Below are positions 1 through 5,920 of a stretch of DNA of 6,655 nucleotides, in pieces. The notes under the pieces are model-generated. The model saw only the letters and a list, made by a program, of their open reading frames with translations. It did not search any database and was not told where the DNA came from. Origin of the DNA: an uncultured Prevotella sp. (GTDB lineage Bacteria; Bacteroidota; Bacteroidia; Bacteroidales; Bacteroidaceae). Every line of letters begins with the position of its first letter. Position 1 is the stretch's first letter. Where the stretch lies: the NCBI GenBank assembly GCA_937916405.1, contig CALFUF010000126.1, positions 1 to 6,655 on the forward strand, in the 5' to 3' direction. Position numbers and translations under genes: made by a program.

Positions 1-5
1 ACCCT

Positions 6-1040
6 ATGAAACCTTTAGAGCAATTAGTCAGAAAGAATATCTGGAGCCTCGCTCCATATAGTAGTGCACGTGACGAGTATTCTGGTAAGGAAGCCCACGT
101 TTTCCTTGATGCCAACGAGAATCCGTACGGCGCACCTTATAACCGTTATCCCGATCCTTTGCAGCGTGAGTTAAAGAAACAGATTGCCAAGGTGAAGGGA
201 ATTCCCGAGCCGATGATTTTCCTCGGCAATGGCAGTGACGAGGCGATCGACCTCCCCTATCGCATCTTCTGCGAGCCAGGCAAGGACAATGTAGTTGCCA
301 TTGAGCCGACATACGGTATGTATCGTGTCTGTGCGGACATCAACGATATCGAGTATCGTCCTGTGCTACTGGATGAGGACTATGACTTCAAGGCTTCCGA
401 CCTGCTGAAGGCATGTGATGCTCATACCAAACTCATTTGGATTTGCTCACCTAACAATCCCACAGGAAACTCCCTGAACCGTGATGAGATCATCAAGGTG
501 ATTGAGGGTTTCGAGGGGATCGTCATTGTTGACGAGGCATACAGCGATTTTGCCCAGCAGAAGTCTCTCCGTGCGGAACTGGCGAAATACCCCAACCTCA
601 TCATCCTTAATACGATGTCGAAGGCTTGGGCGTTGGCAGGTATCCGCCTTGGCATGGCGTTCGCTACCCCAGAGATTATCGCTATATATAATAAGGTGAA
701 GTATCCTTATAATGTCAATATGCTCACCCAGCAGCAGGCTTTGGACGCTCTCAAAGACCCGTTTGAGATAGACAAGTGGGTGAAGATGTTGCTTGCTGAG
801 CGTAGTCGTCTGATGCAGGCTTTCACCGAACTGCCTATCTGTGAACAGGTGTATAAGACGGATGCCAACTTCTTTCTCGCCAAGATGACTGATGCCCAGA
901 AGATTTACGACTACCTGGTAGACAAAGGCATCATCGTCCGCAACCGTTCTCGTGTGCAGCTCTGCAACAACTGCCTGCGCATCACCATCGGCATGAAGAG
1001 CGAGAACAACGAACTCCTCTCCGCCCTAAGACAATTCTAG
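6..1040 (+). CDS. hisC: Histidinol-phosphate aminotransferase
   Basis: PLP-dependent (fold type I) cytosolic enzyme that transaminates imidazole-acetol phosphate with glutamate to give L-histidinol phosphate in histidine biosynthesis. The 344-residue length is normal for HisC. Visible motifs, in order: FLDANENPYG (33-42), GNGSDEAID (74-82), SPNNPTGN (148-155), VDEAYSDFA (175-183, with the PLP-pyridine Asp176), SKAWALAGIRLG (205-216, with the Schiff-base Lys206 and phosphate-binding Arg214) and CLRITIG (323-329, with Arg325 for the substrate). The ATG at 6 gives a standard N-terminus; only five bases precede it, so an upstream hisD-type partner is likely but not visible. The gene ends in TAG inside a tandem repeat. 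In many Bacteroidetes hisB follows hisC; here an MFS transporter follows instead. Nothing looks damaged. Identification as HisC rather than another class-I aminotransferase is firm. Confidence 0.95.
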   Translation: MKPLEQLVRKNIWSLAPYSSARDEYSGKEAHVFLDANENPYGAPYNRYPDPLQRELKKQIAKVKGIPEPMIFLGNGSDEAIDLPYRIFCEPGKDNVVAIEPTYGMYRVCADINDIEYRPVLLDEDYDFKASDLLKACDAHTKLIWICSPNNPTGNSLNRDEIIKVIEGFEGIVIVDEAYSDFAQQKSLRAELAKYPNLIILNTMSKAWALAGIRLGMAFATPEIIAIYNKVKYPYNVNMLTQQQALDALKDPFEIDKWVKMLLAERSRLMQAFTELPICEQVYKTDANFFLAKMTDAQKIYDYLVDKGIIVRNRSRVQLCNNCLRITIGMKSENNELLSALRQF

Positions 1041-1091
1041 GAAAACTAGGAAAACTAGGAATTCTAGAAATACTAGGAATACTAGAAATAC
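1032..1091. repeat. 9-bp tandem repeat carrying CTAG
   Basis: Six consecutive 9-bp units with consensus RAAWWCTAG run from the last codons of hisC through the spacer: 1032-1040, 1041-1049, 1050-1058, 1059-1067, 1068-1076 and 1077-1085, plus a partial unit to 1091. The first unit begins with C, the others with G or A. Because nine is a multiple of three, every unit presents a TAG in the hisC reading frame, so the true stop (1038-1040) is followed by five further in-frame stops. CTAG is often under-represented in bacterial genomes, which makes the array stand out. It probably expands and contracts by slippage; a function is not shown. Confidence 0.85.
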
Positions 1092-1099
1092 CAGCCCCC

Positions 1100-2296
1100 A
1101 TGGACAAACTCTGGAATCGCAACTACATCAAGGTGATGATAGCGAACTTCTCGCTGTTCTTCGCCTTTTACCTGCTCACACCCTTGCTGCCCCTCTATCT
1201 GCATGAGACCTTCGGGGCTACCAAGGATGTCATCGGACTGGTATTGTCGGGCTATACCATCACGGCACTCCTCTTCCGACCGTTCAGCGGATATGTGGTT
1301 GACTCCTTTCCTCGCAAGACGGTGCTGATGGTATGCTTCGCGTCCTTTGCGATATTCTTTGCCGGCTACCTTGCCGCAGGCACCCTTTTGCTGTTTACCA
1401 TCGTCCGTACCCTGCATGGAGGACCCTTCGGAGCCTTGACCGTTGCCAACTCCACCGTCGCTATTGACGTGCTGCCCTCCTCACGACGGAACGAGGGTAT
1501 CGGCTATTATGGGCTCTCCAACAACCTTGCTATGGCGATAGCCCCTACCTTCGCTATCTTTACCTATACACAGACCCATAATTTCGAACTGCTGTTCTGG
1601 CTCGCCCTTGCCATCGCAACCTTCGGCTGGGTGGTAGATGCCACGATTGAAATAAAAAGTAAGAAGGATGATGTAAGAGGTCAGACATCAGCCGTCACCC
1701 CTCGCAAATTGTCCCTCGACCGTTTCTTCCTCGCCCGTGGCTGGCTATTGGGAGTCAATATGGTGTTCTTCGGATTCTGTTTTGGAGTGATGAGCAACTA
1801 CCTCGCCATCTATGGAAAACAGGTATTGGGTATCACAGGTGGTACTGGTACCTGGTTCATGCTCTGCTCTATAGGACTCATCCTCTCCCGACTGCAAGGG
1901 GGAAAGGCACTTAGACAGGGCAGACTGACCCATAATGCCTCTGAGGGAATGGTCATCTCCCTCATCGGCTACACCCTGTTTATCGCCTCTCCCAATATGT
2001 TCGGCTACTACTCCTCCGCCCTCCTCATCGGCTTAGGCAACGGACACATGTGGCCTGCCTTCCAGAATATGATGATCTCGATGGCATATCATAACGAGCG
2101 TGGGACGGCAAACTCCACCATCCTCATCTCATGGGATGTGGGGATGGGACTCGGTATCCTTGCCGGTGGAGCCATCGCTGAGCACTTCGGCTATGCCACC
2201 GCCTTCTGGACAGTCACCGCTATGAACGCTATTGGTGTAGCACTCTATTTCCTCAAAACAAGAGTCTTCTTCCTCGCAAGGAGGATAGAAGGATAA
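1100..2296 (+). CDS. MFS transporter, 12 TM (DHA1-like)
   Basis: Inner-membrane major facilitator superfamily carrier of 398 residues, the usual size for a 12-helix drug/sugar efflux-type MFS protein. The first helix begins near residue 12. The loop 2-3 signature appears as G64-Y-V-V-D68-S-F-P-R-K73, a variant of GxxxDRxGRR. The N-half continues with the conserved-looking VRTLHGGPFGA (102-112) and SSRRNEGIGYYGLSNN (127-142). The hydrophilic central loop lies around residues 183-207, and the C-half ends with a basic tail after the last helix. The ATG at 1100 gives a typical MDKLWNRNY N-terminus; no Shine-Dalgarno is visible, as is common in Bacteroidetes. It lies 59 bases after hisC and may be co-transcribed with it. 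Substrate cannot be told from sequence; a link to histidine is not implied. An oddity is the KKDDVRG stretch in the central loop, which matches a tandem repeat in the secreted protein at 2717-3466. Confidence 0.9.
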   Translation: MDKLWNRNYIKVMIANFSLFFAFYLLTPLLPLYLHETFGATKDVIGLVLSGYTITALLFRPFSGYVVDSFPRKTVLMVCFASFAIFFAGYLAAGTLLLFTIVRTLHGGPFGALTVANSTVAIDVLPSSRRNEGIGYYGLSNNLAMAIAPTFAIFTYTQTHNFELLFWLALAIATFGWVVDATIEIKSKKDDVRGQTSAVTPRKLSLDRFFLARGWLLGVNMVFFGFCFGVMSNYLAIYGKQVLGITGGTGTWFMLCSIGLILSRLQGGKALRQGRLTHNASEGMVISLIGYTLFIASPNMFGYYSSALLIGLGNGHMWPAFQNMMISMAYHNERGTANSTILISWDVGMGLGILAGGAIAEHFGYATAFWTVTAMNAIGVALYFLKTRVFFLARRIEG

Positions 2297-2305
2297 AGAA
2301 ACTAA

Positions 2306-2398
2306 CGGTTGACTTAGAGTCAAACAATCGGTTGACTTAGAGTCGGCAGATCGGTTGACTGGAGTCGAACGATCGGTTGACTGGAGTCAACCGCCGAT
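2306..2398. repeat. Four tandem palindromic GTTGACT units
   Basis: Four head-to-tail units of 22-25 bp each begin CGGTTGACT and end in a short CAAT or GAT-type linker: 2306-2328, 2329-2351, 2352-2373 and 2374-2398. Each has a dyad GTTGACT..AGTC. In unit 4 it is perfect over 9 bp (2374-2382 against 2385-2393, GG between); in unit 1 it is nearly perfect with TAG between the arms. Units 1-2 carry a TTAGAGTC centre and units 3-4 TGGAGTC, suggesting stepwise duplication. The array starts ten bases after the MFS stop codon. No T-tract follows, so simple intrinsic termination is doubtful. It could be an operator array or a selfish intergenic repeat; which one is not decidable here. Confidence 0.8.
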
Positions 2399-2506
2399 TA
2401 GGATGCTTCTAACACTTGCGAAGGACGGCACTTCGCATCGATTACACAGGCACTTACAACTGCGAAGGATGGCACCTACGATTCGTAAGTGCCATCCTAA
2501 CGTGTT
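2399..2506. repeat. Overlapping inverted repeats, intergenic hairpin element
   Basis: The strongest hairpin pairs 2466-2475 (AGGATGGCAC) with 2489-2498, then after one C/A mismatch 2477-2480 with 2484-2487, leaving a 3-base loop. A second hairpin pairs 2417-2423 (TGCGAAG) with 2431-2437. Competing pairings exist: 2449-2457 (GGCACTTAC) with 2485-2493, and 2399-2405 (TAGGATG) with 2493-2499. The motif TGCGAAGGAYGGCAC occurs as a direct repeat at 2417-2431 and 2461-2475. The element lies between two convergent genes (MFS on +, small protein on -). It could end transcription from both sides, but no T-run follows any stem. It resembles a repetitive extragenic palindrome more than a classical terminator. 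Confidence 0.65.
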
Positions 2507-2528
2507 GATTAATGAGGGTATTACCGTA

Positions 2529-2702
2529 CTACCAAGGCAAAGGTACTCCATCAGGCCACTCATCAACTACGGGCATTGGTGGTGTCGTCTCTATCGACCC
2601 ACCCAGTAAAGGCTGGCATCCCTGTAGTTGCCAGACCGTCATCATCGGTGTCTGGTAAGAATGCTTACGCTCATTACCCTTTGATATGATCATTTTTCTC
2701 AT
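2529..2702 (-). CDS. Small protein, 57 aa, function unknown
   Basis: A 57-residue polypeptide with a basic N-terminus (MRKMIISKGNERKH), a middle YQTPMMTVWQLQ stretch followed by LLGGS, and a proline/tryptophan-rich acidic C-terminus ending PLPW. The pattern Y-x-x-P-x-M-x-V-x-x-L-Q, then a GG or GS pair, is one I recall from many short Prevotella and Bacteroides hypothetical proteins; that is memory, not a search. It has no signal peptide or TM segment. The ATG at 2702 is preferred over one at 2720 because GGGAGG lies eight bases upstream of it. The gene follows the secreted protein on the same strand 14 bases after its stop, so the two probably share a transcript. The GG/GS junction after the basic leader could suggest a processed peptide precursor, but this is speculative. 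Confidence 0.55.
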   Translation of the reverse strand: MRKMIISKGNERKHSYQTPMMTVWQLQGCQPLLGGSIETTPPMPVVDEWPDGVPLPW

Positions 2703-2710
2703 GGTCCGTT

Positions 2711-2716
2711 CCTCCC
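2711..2716 (-). promoter_or_regulatory. Ribosome binding site for the 57-aa protein
   Basis: On the minus strand GGGAGG stands eight bases before the ATG at 2702. Clear Shine-Dalgarno sequences are uncommon in Bacteroidetes, so this one supports the small gene being translated and selects 2702 rather than the overlapping ATG at 2720 as its start. Confidence 0.55.
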
Positions 2717-3466
2717 TCATTTAAAGATGATCTTCTTTCCGTTCCGCACATAGATGCCTATGGTGGGATACAGCACACGACGACCATTCAGGTCGTAATA
2801 CACATCATCCATCTTACCTCTTACATCTTCCATCTTACCTCTTACATCTTCCATCTCACGGATGCCAGTGATCACTTCCTCACCAATAGAGAAGAACTCC
2901 CGAGAGCCAGCACCGCTAATGACAAGATAGCCACGATTAGCAGGAATATACGTATCCGTCCAGTGGTAGAAGCCCACTCCACTGTCACCTTTGACGAGCA
3001 TATAGGTATTCGCAGGAGTAGTGATGGCGGTCGCAGATGCCAGCAACTCATTGTCGACAAGTGTTCCTGTAGCAGCGACATCATACGTCAGCGTTACTGT
3101 CTCTGCAGAGGATTTCAGTATCACGGCATTACCTGCTGGGATGGTCTTATCATCAACCGCTGTCAACTCCACCTTCGACTTGTCAGTACTTACCTTGGCA
3201 GTATAGACTGTGGTGTTAGCATCAGCGGTGTAGCCTGCCACATTATTAAAATAGGTAGCCCAGTAGTTACCTTCGCCGTCACTGTTGAGATTAGCATAGA
3301 TAATCGGTGATGTCTCCACCGTCCAACCTGAAGGGATACCGTTGACATTGACAGAGATTGTTCCTGCCTCCACTGCCTCGAAGGTCAGCGGTGTCCCTTT
3401 CATACTTTGTGCCTTTACTCCTATGACGATCGCCAAGAGCATCATTAGTGTACATAGTTTCTTCAT
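2717..3466 (-). CDS. Secreted protein with YDLNGRRV-type C-terminal tail
   Basis: A 249-residue exported protein of unknown function. The N-terminus MKKLCTLMMLLAIVIGVKAQ is a typical Sec signal peptide with a likely cleavage after Ala19. The mature part is rich in Thr, Val, Ala and Asn and free of obvious catalytic motifs, consistent with a beta-rich surface or periplasmic domain. The last 29 residues (YYDLNGRRV...GIYVRNGKKIIFK) match the short C-terminal tail found on many Prevotella cell-surface proteins, reminiscent of a type IX sorting domain, though that secretion route is an inference. Just before the tail (203-220) lies a 7-residue tandem repeat, EDVRGKM twice plus a partial copy. The ATG at 3466 is chosen over a TTG at 3472 because MKK opens a normal signal peptide. 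It is divergent from the regulator at 3651 and is followed by the 57-aa gene, with which it probably forms an operon. Confidence 0.85.
   Translation of the reverse strand: MKKLCTLMMLLAIVIGVKAQSMKGTPLTFEAVEAGTISVNVNGIPSGWTVETSPIIYANLNSDGEGNYWATYFNNVAGYTADANTTVYTAKVSTDKSKVELTAVDDKTIPAGNAVILKSSAETVTLTYDVAATGTLVDNELLASATAITTPANTYMLVKGDSGVGFYHWTDTYIPANRGYLVISGAGSREFFSIGEEVITGIREMEDVRGKMEDVRGKMDDVYYDLNGRRVLYPTIGIYVRNGKKIIFK
2802..2856 (-). repeat. 21-bp in-frame coding tandem repeat (EDVRGKM)
   Basis: Two identical 21-bp units (2811-2831 and 2832-2852) are flanked by partial copies (2802-2810 and 2853-2856). Read on the minus strand they encode the heptad E-D-V-R-G-K-M. The unit length keeps the frame, so copy number could change without breaking the protein. 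Identity between the copies at every base points to recent duplication or ongoing slippage. A 12-base core, GATGTAAGAGGT on the coding strand, also appears at 1670-1681 in the unrelated MFS gene. Confidence 0.9.
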
Positions 3467-3504
3467 AAGCAAATTGTTTAAGTTTTTAATGAGTGATTCT
3501 ATCG

Positions 3505-3512
3505 CAAAGATA
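3505..3512 (-). promoter_or_regulatory. Putative -7 box upstream of the secreted protein gene
   Basis: On the minus strand TATCTTTG matches the Bacteroidetes -7 consensus TAnnTTTG exactly, 38 bases before the ATG at 3466. That would give a leader of roughly 30 bases. No convincing TTTG -33 partner is visible at the usual distance, so the assignment rests on one box. Confidence 0.45.
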
Positions 3513-3616
3513 GGAAAAAGCTTATACAGGAACGCCCTCGATGCAGGCGTTTTTGACGAACTGCCCCTTGTGAGTGACGAACTCGGCAGTGGGAGAAATA
3601 ATTATAAGCAAATACT

Positions 3617-3646
3617 TTTGGCATTCCGCTTTTTTTCGTAACTTCG
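3617..3646 (+). promoter_or_regulatory. Putative Bacteroidetes promoter of the propeller/LytTR gene
   Basis: TTTG (3617-3620) and TAACTTCG (3639-3646, one mismatch to TAnnTTTG) are separated by 18 bases, close to the spacing of the Bacteroidetes primary-sigma promoter. The -7 box ends only four bases before the ATG at 3651, so the predicted start of transcription is at or very near the start codon. This implies a leaderless or nearly leaderless mRNA if the promoter is real. Confidence 0.45.
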
Positions 3647-3650
3647 CATC

Positions 3651-5913
3651 ATGGAATTACTGAAACGCATCTTCTTGGGACTGGCACTATGTGCATGTCT
3701 CCCCCTATCCGCTCAGATGACAAGTCATTTGACCTATCGACGCTATACCACACAGGACGGACTGCCACAGATGCAGACGGAACGGCTGTGGCAAGACTCA
3801 CACGGGTATATTTATATAGGTACACTGTCTGGGTTCGTCCGTTATGACGGCAAGACATTCACCCCCTTTCTGAAAGGTCGACGGCTGAACATCGTGGGAT
3901 TCACTGAGGTAGACGACGAGGTGAGGGCATTGGGATTCTTCCGACGATGGAAGACAGTCTGGAAGAGCACCGTCGACTATGTCGCATGACACGGGAGGGT
4001 ATTAAGCTGCTGCTGATTAGTGCTCTGCTTGACGAGATGACCCCAGACAGGAAACTATTCATCGACTCCCTCCACATCATGATTCCTACCACACAGGGAC
4101 TCTATCAGGTGAGACGAGGAAGCAGAAAGGCTATCAGACGATCCGGCAAGAGCGACATTTATACCTTGTTGCGCACTCAGCAAGGACTGCTTGCCTTTGC
4201 CTCGGATGGTATCTATAAAATAGGAAAAGGCGGTATGAGCGGTTAGTGGCTGTCGACTGGTCGATGGCGAGTTACGGACTGACGGTCAGGATGCTCCGCT
4301 CCGGTAGCATGGTCATAGCCGACGAGCATACCATCTACCTCTATGACGGGAAGGATGTGCGTCAACTCTTTACGGGTATCAACCTTATCCGGGATATCAT
4401 GGTAGACCGCTGGGACCGTTTGTGGGTGGCAAGTTACCAAGGGGTCTACTGTTTCTTCAACCGTTGTTTCATAAACCACACGCTGACAGACGAGAACGAT
4501 ATCGTGAGATCTATCACCGTAGATCAAACAGGAAGACTGGTGATGGGAACACTGAATGGGAAAGTATTGGTGGACGGGAAAGTCATTGACGATAACCCAG
4601 AACAGTTTTTCGCACCCAGTGCAGCAAGAATAGGTGATCATGTCTATATGGCAGGAAACGGTGATATCGCCAGCATCAGTAACGAGCAGCTTCATTAGTT
4701 AGGTCTTCCTCGCGACCGCTACCAGTTTGTGGCGGAGGCTTGGGGCATGCTTATCACTGGTAATCGTAACAGCATCCTTGCATATGATCCGAAGACAACG
4801 GCTATCGATACGCTCACTACGGAAATTCTGCACCCTTGGTGTGCGACGCACGACCAAAGTGGTCGGTTATGGATAGCCAGTAGCTCAGGGGTTTTCTCTA
4901 TAACCAAGGATCATCAGGTCAGCAAGACCACATACGGCAATCAGAAGTTGATCGTCTCAACGATAGACGCAGATGCCAAGGGTACTGTCTTCTTCGCCTC
5001 TGCCGACTCCGTGTTCATCATACGCCAAGGACAAGTAGAACCAGAACCTTTGAACACTCAGATACCACAACTGGCAGGTCATGAGGTACGCTCACTGCAT
5101 GTTTCTCCACATGGCTATCTGGTCGTGGCTGTGGTCGATGGACTATTTGTTTGTCGCATCAACAACGACTACCAAGTCAGTGAGACCCGTTTCTTCAACC
5201 ATCATAACGGGTTCACCATGACAGAGCCGCTGAAAGCAACCATTGCCGAGACCAACGATGGTACGATCTGGCTTGCCGGCGTGGAGCAGATGATGTCTTT
5301 CAAACCTGCCGACTTACTCGCTTACCATGAGGAAGACACCTATATCTATCCCCCACTCCGTTGGTGGCAGCACTGGTGGGTATGGCTCTCAGGACTTTTG
5401 TTATTAGCTGTATTCGTATGGGCAATAACCCGATGGTATGAGGAACGGCGTAACCGCCAGAGAATGATACGACTGCAACGAGAGAAGTTACAGAAAGAAC
5501 AGCAGATAGAGGCTATCCGCAAGAAAGCAAGTGAGGCTAAGTCAACCAAATTGGCTCAAGACATCATCAAGATGACGGAGAAGAACACGGAAGAGCGGCT
5601 CACCTTGCGGACTGCAAGCGGCACCATCGTCGTCCTCGTGAAAGACATCGCTTATTTCAAGGGAGACGGCAACTATTCACAAATCGTCACCTTTTACGAT
5701 AAGGACACCGTACTTCTTGGTCTTGGTACTTTAGAGAAAATGCTTGACCCGGAGACGTTCATCCGTGCCGATCGCAGCACCTTAGTGAATATCCATCATA
5801 TCAGCAACCTGCTCCCTAAGCAACGCCGATGCATTTTCCGCTCTCCCTCAGGACAGGAGGTAGAGACCACGCTCCTCGCTCCCGCTTTCAAGCGATTGCA
5901 GGAGTTGCTATGA
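3651..5913 (+). pseudogene. Membrane propeller-LytTR regulator, broken by two frame changes and a stop
   Basis: One gene read in pieces. Piece 1 (3651 to ~3940) has a signal peptide (residues 1-21) and a first two-component-regulator propeller blade, LWQDSHGYIYIGTLSGF at 46-62 followed by VRYDG. The frame then changes; piece 2 (~3941 to ~4228) continues with EEHRRLCRMT and further blade-like sequence. A second change at an A-run moves to piece 3, which holds more blades and ends at TAG 4696-4698. The same frame continues directly to 5913 with the last blades, a TM helix (~5374-5433), a charged coiled coil (~5437-5590) and a complete LytTR domain (~5597-5910, with YFKGDGNY and FIRADRSTLVNIHHISNL). 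In design this is a one-protein sensor: a periplasmic propeller senses and a cytoplasmic LytTR domain binds DNA, with no kinase. Both frame changes equal loss of 3n+1 bases; the first may be a larger deletion. Three lesions favour a true pseudogene over sequencing error. Confidence 0.8.
4729..5913 (+). CDS. Longest open remnant of the regulator: TM helix and LytTR domain
   Basis: This is the 3' part of the broken regulator, open for 394 codons from a GTG at 4729 (first ATG at 4744); automatic annotation would probably call it a LytTR-family regulator. It keeps the last propeller blades (for example SGRLWIASSSGVF and NDGTIWLAG), the aromatic-flanked TM helix, the QREKLQKEQQIEAIRKK coiled coil and the full LytTR DNA-binding domain. 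No key LytTR residue looks lost. It lacks a signal peptide and about half the propeller, so even if translated by internal initiation the sensor part would probably not be exported or fold. I think it is a fragment rather than a gene in its own right, but residual DNA-binding activity cannot be excluded. Confidence 0.4.
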   Translation: MAEAWGMLITGNRNSILAYDPKTTAIDTLTTEILHPWCATHDQSGRLWIASSSGVFSITKDHQVSKTTYGNQKLIVSTIDADAKGTVFFASADSVFIIRQGQVEPEPLNTQIPQLAGHEVRSLHVSPHGYLVVAVVDGLFVCRINNDYQVSETRFFNHHNGFTMTEPLKATIAETNDGTIWLAGVEQMMSFKPADLLAYHEEDTYIYPPLRWWQHWWVWLSGLLLLAVFVWAITRWYEERRNRQRMIRLQREKLQKEQQIEAIRKKASEAKSTKLAQDIIKMTEKNTEERLTLRTASGTIVVLVKDIAYFKGDGNYSQIVTFYDKDTVLLGLGTLEKMLDPETFIRADRSTLVNIHHISNLLPKQRRCIFRSPSGQEVETTLLAPAFKRLQELL

Positions 5914-5920
5914 ACATTAA

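Noticed and set aside
1059..1069. Adjacent EcoRI and XbaI-like sites suggesting cloning vector
   Set aside because: They are part of the 9-bp repeat, and both flanks continue as native-looking coding sequence.
2306..2398. CRISPR-like array
   Set aside because: The units are contiguous with only 4-8 variable bases between dyads and no spacers of CRISPR length; no cas genes are present.
3467..3472. TTG start two codons before the secreted protein
   Set aside because: The ATG at 3466 opens a normal MKK signal peptide; TTG is not needed.
3531..3554. Terminator-like hairpin AACGCC/GGCGTT followed by Ts
   Set aside because: Only a 6-bp stem with a 9-base loop, and no gene upstream on the + strand for it to end; probably chance.
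4243..4695. Long minus-strand ORF opposite the propeller gene
   Set aside because: It mirrors the real coding frame and shows no recognisable motif or start signal; the + frame has clear propeller blades.
4696..4698. Recoded TAG (alternative genetic code)
   Set aside because: TAG ends hisC and the small protein in this window, so it acts as a normal stop here.
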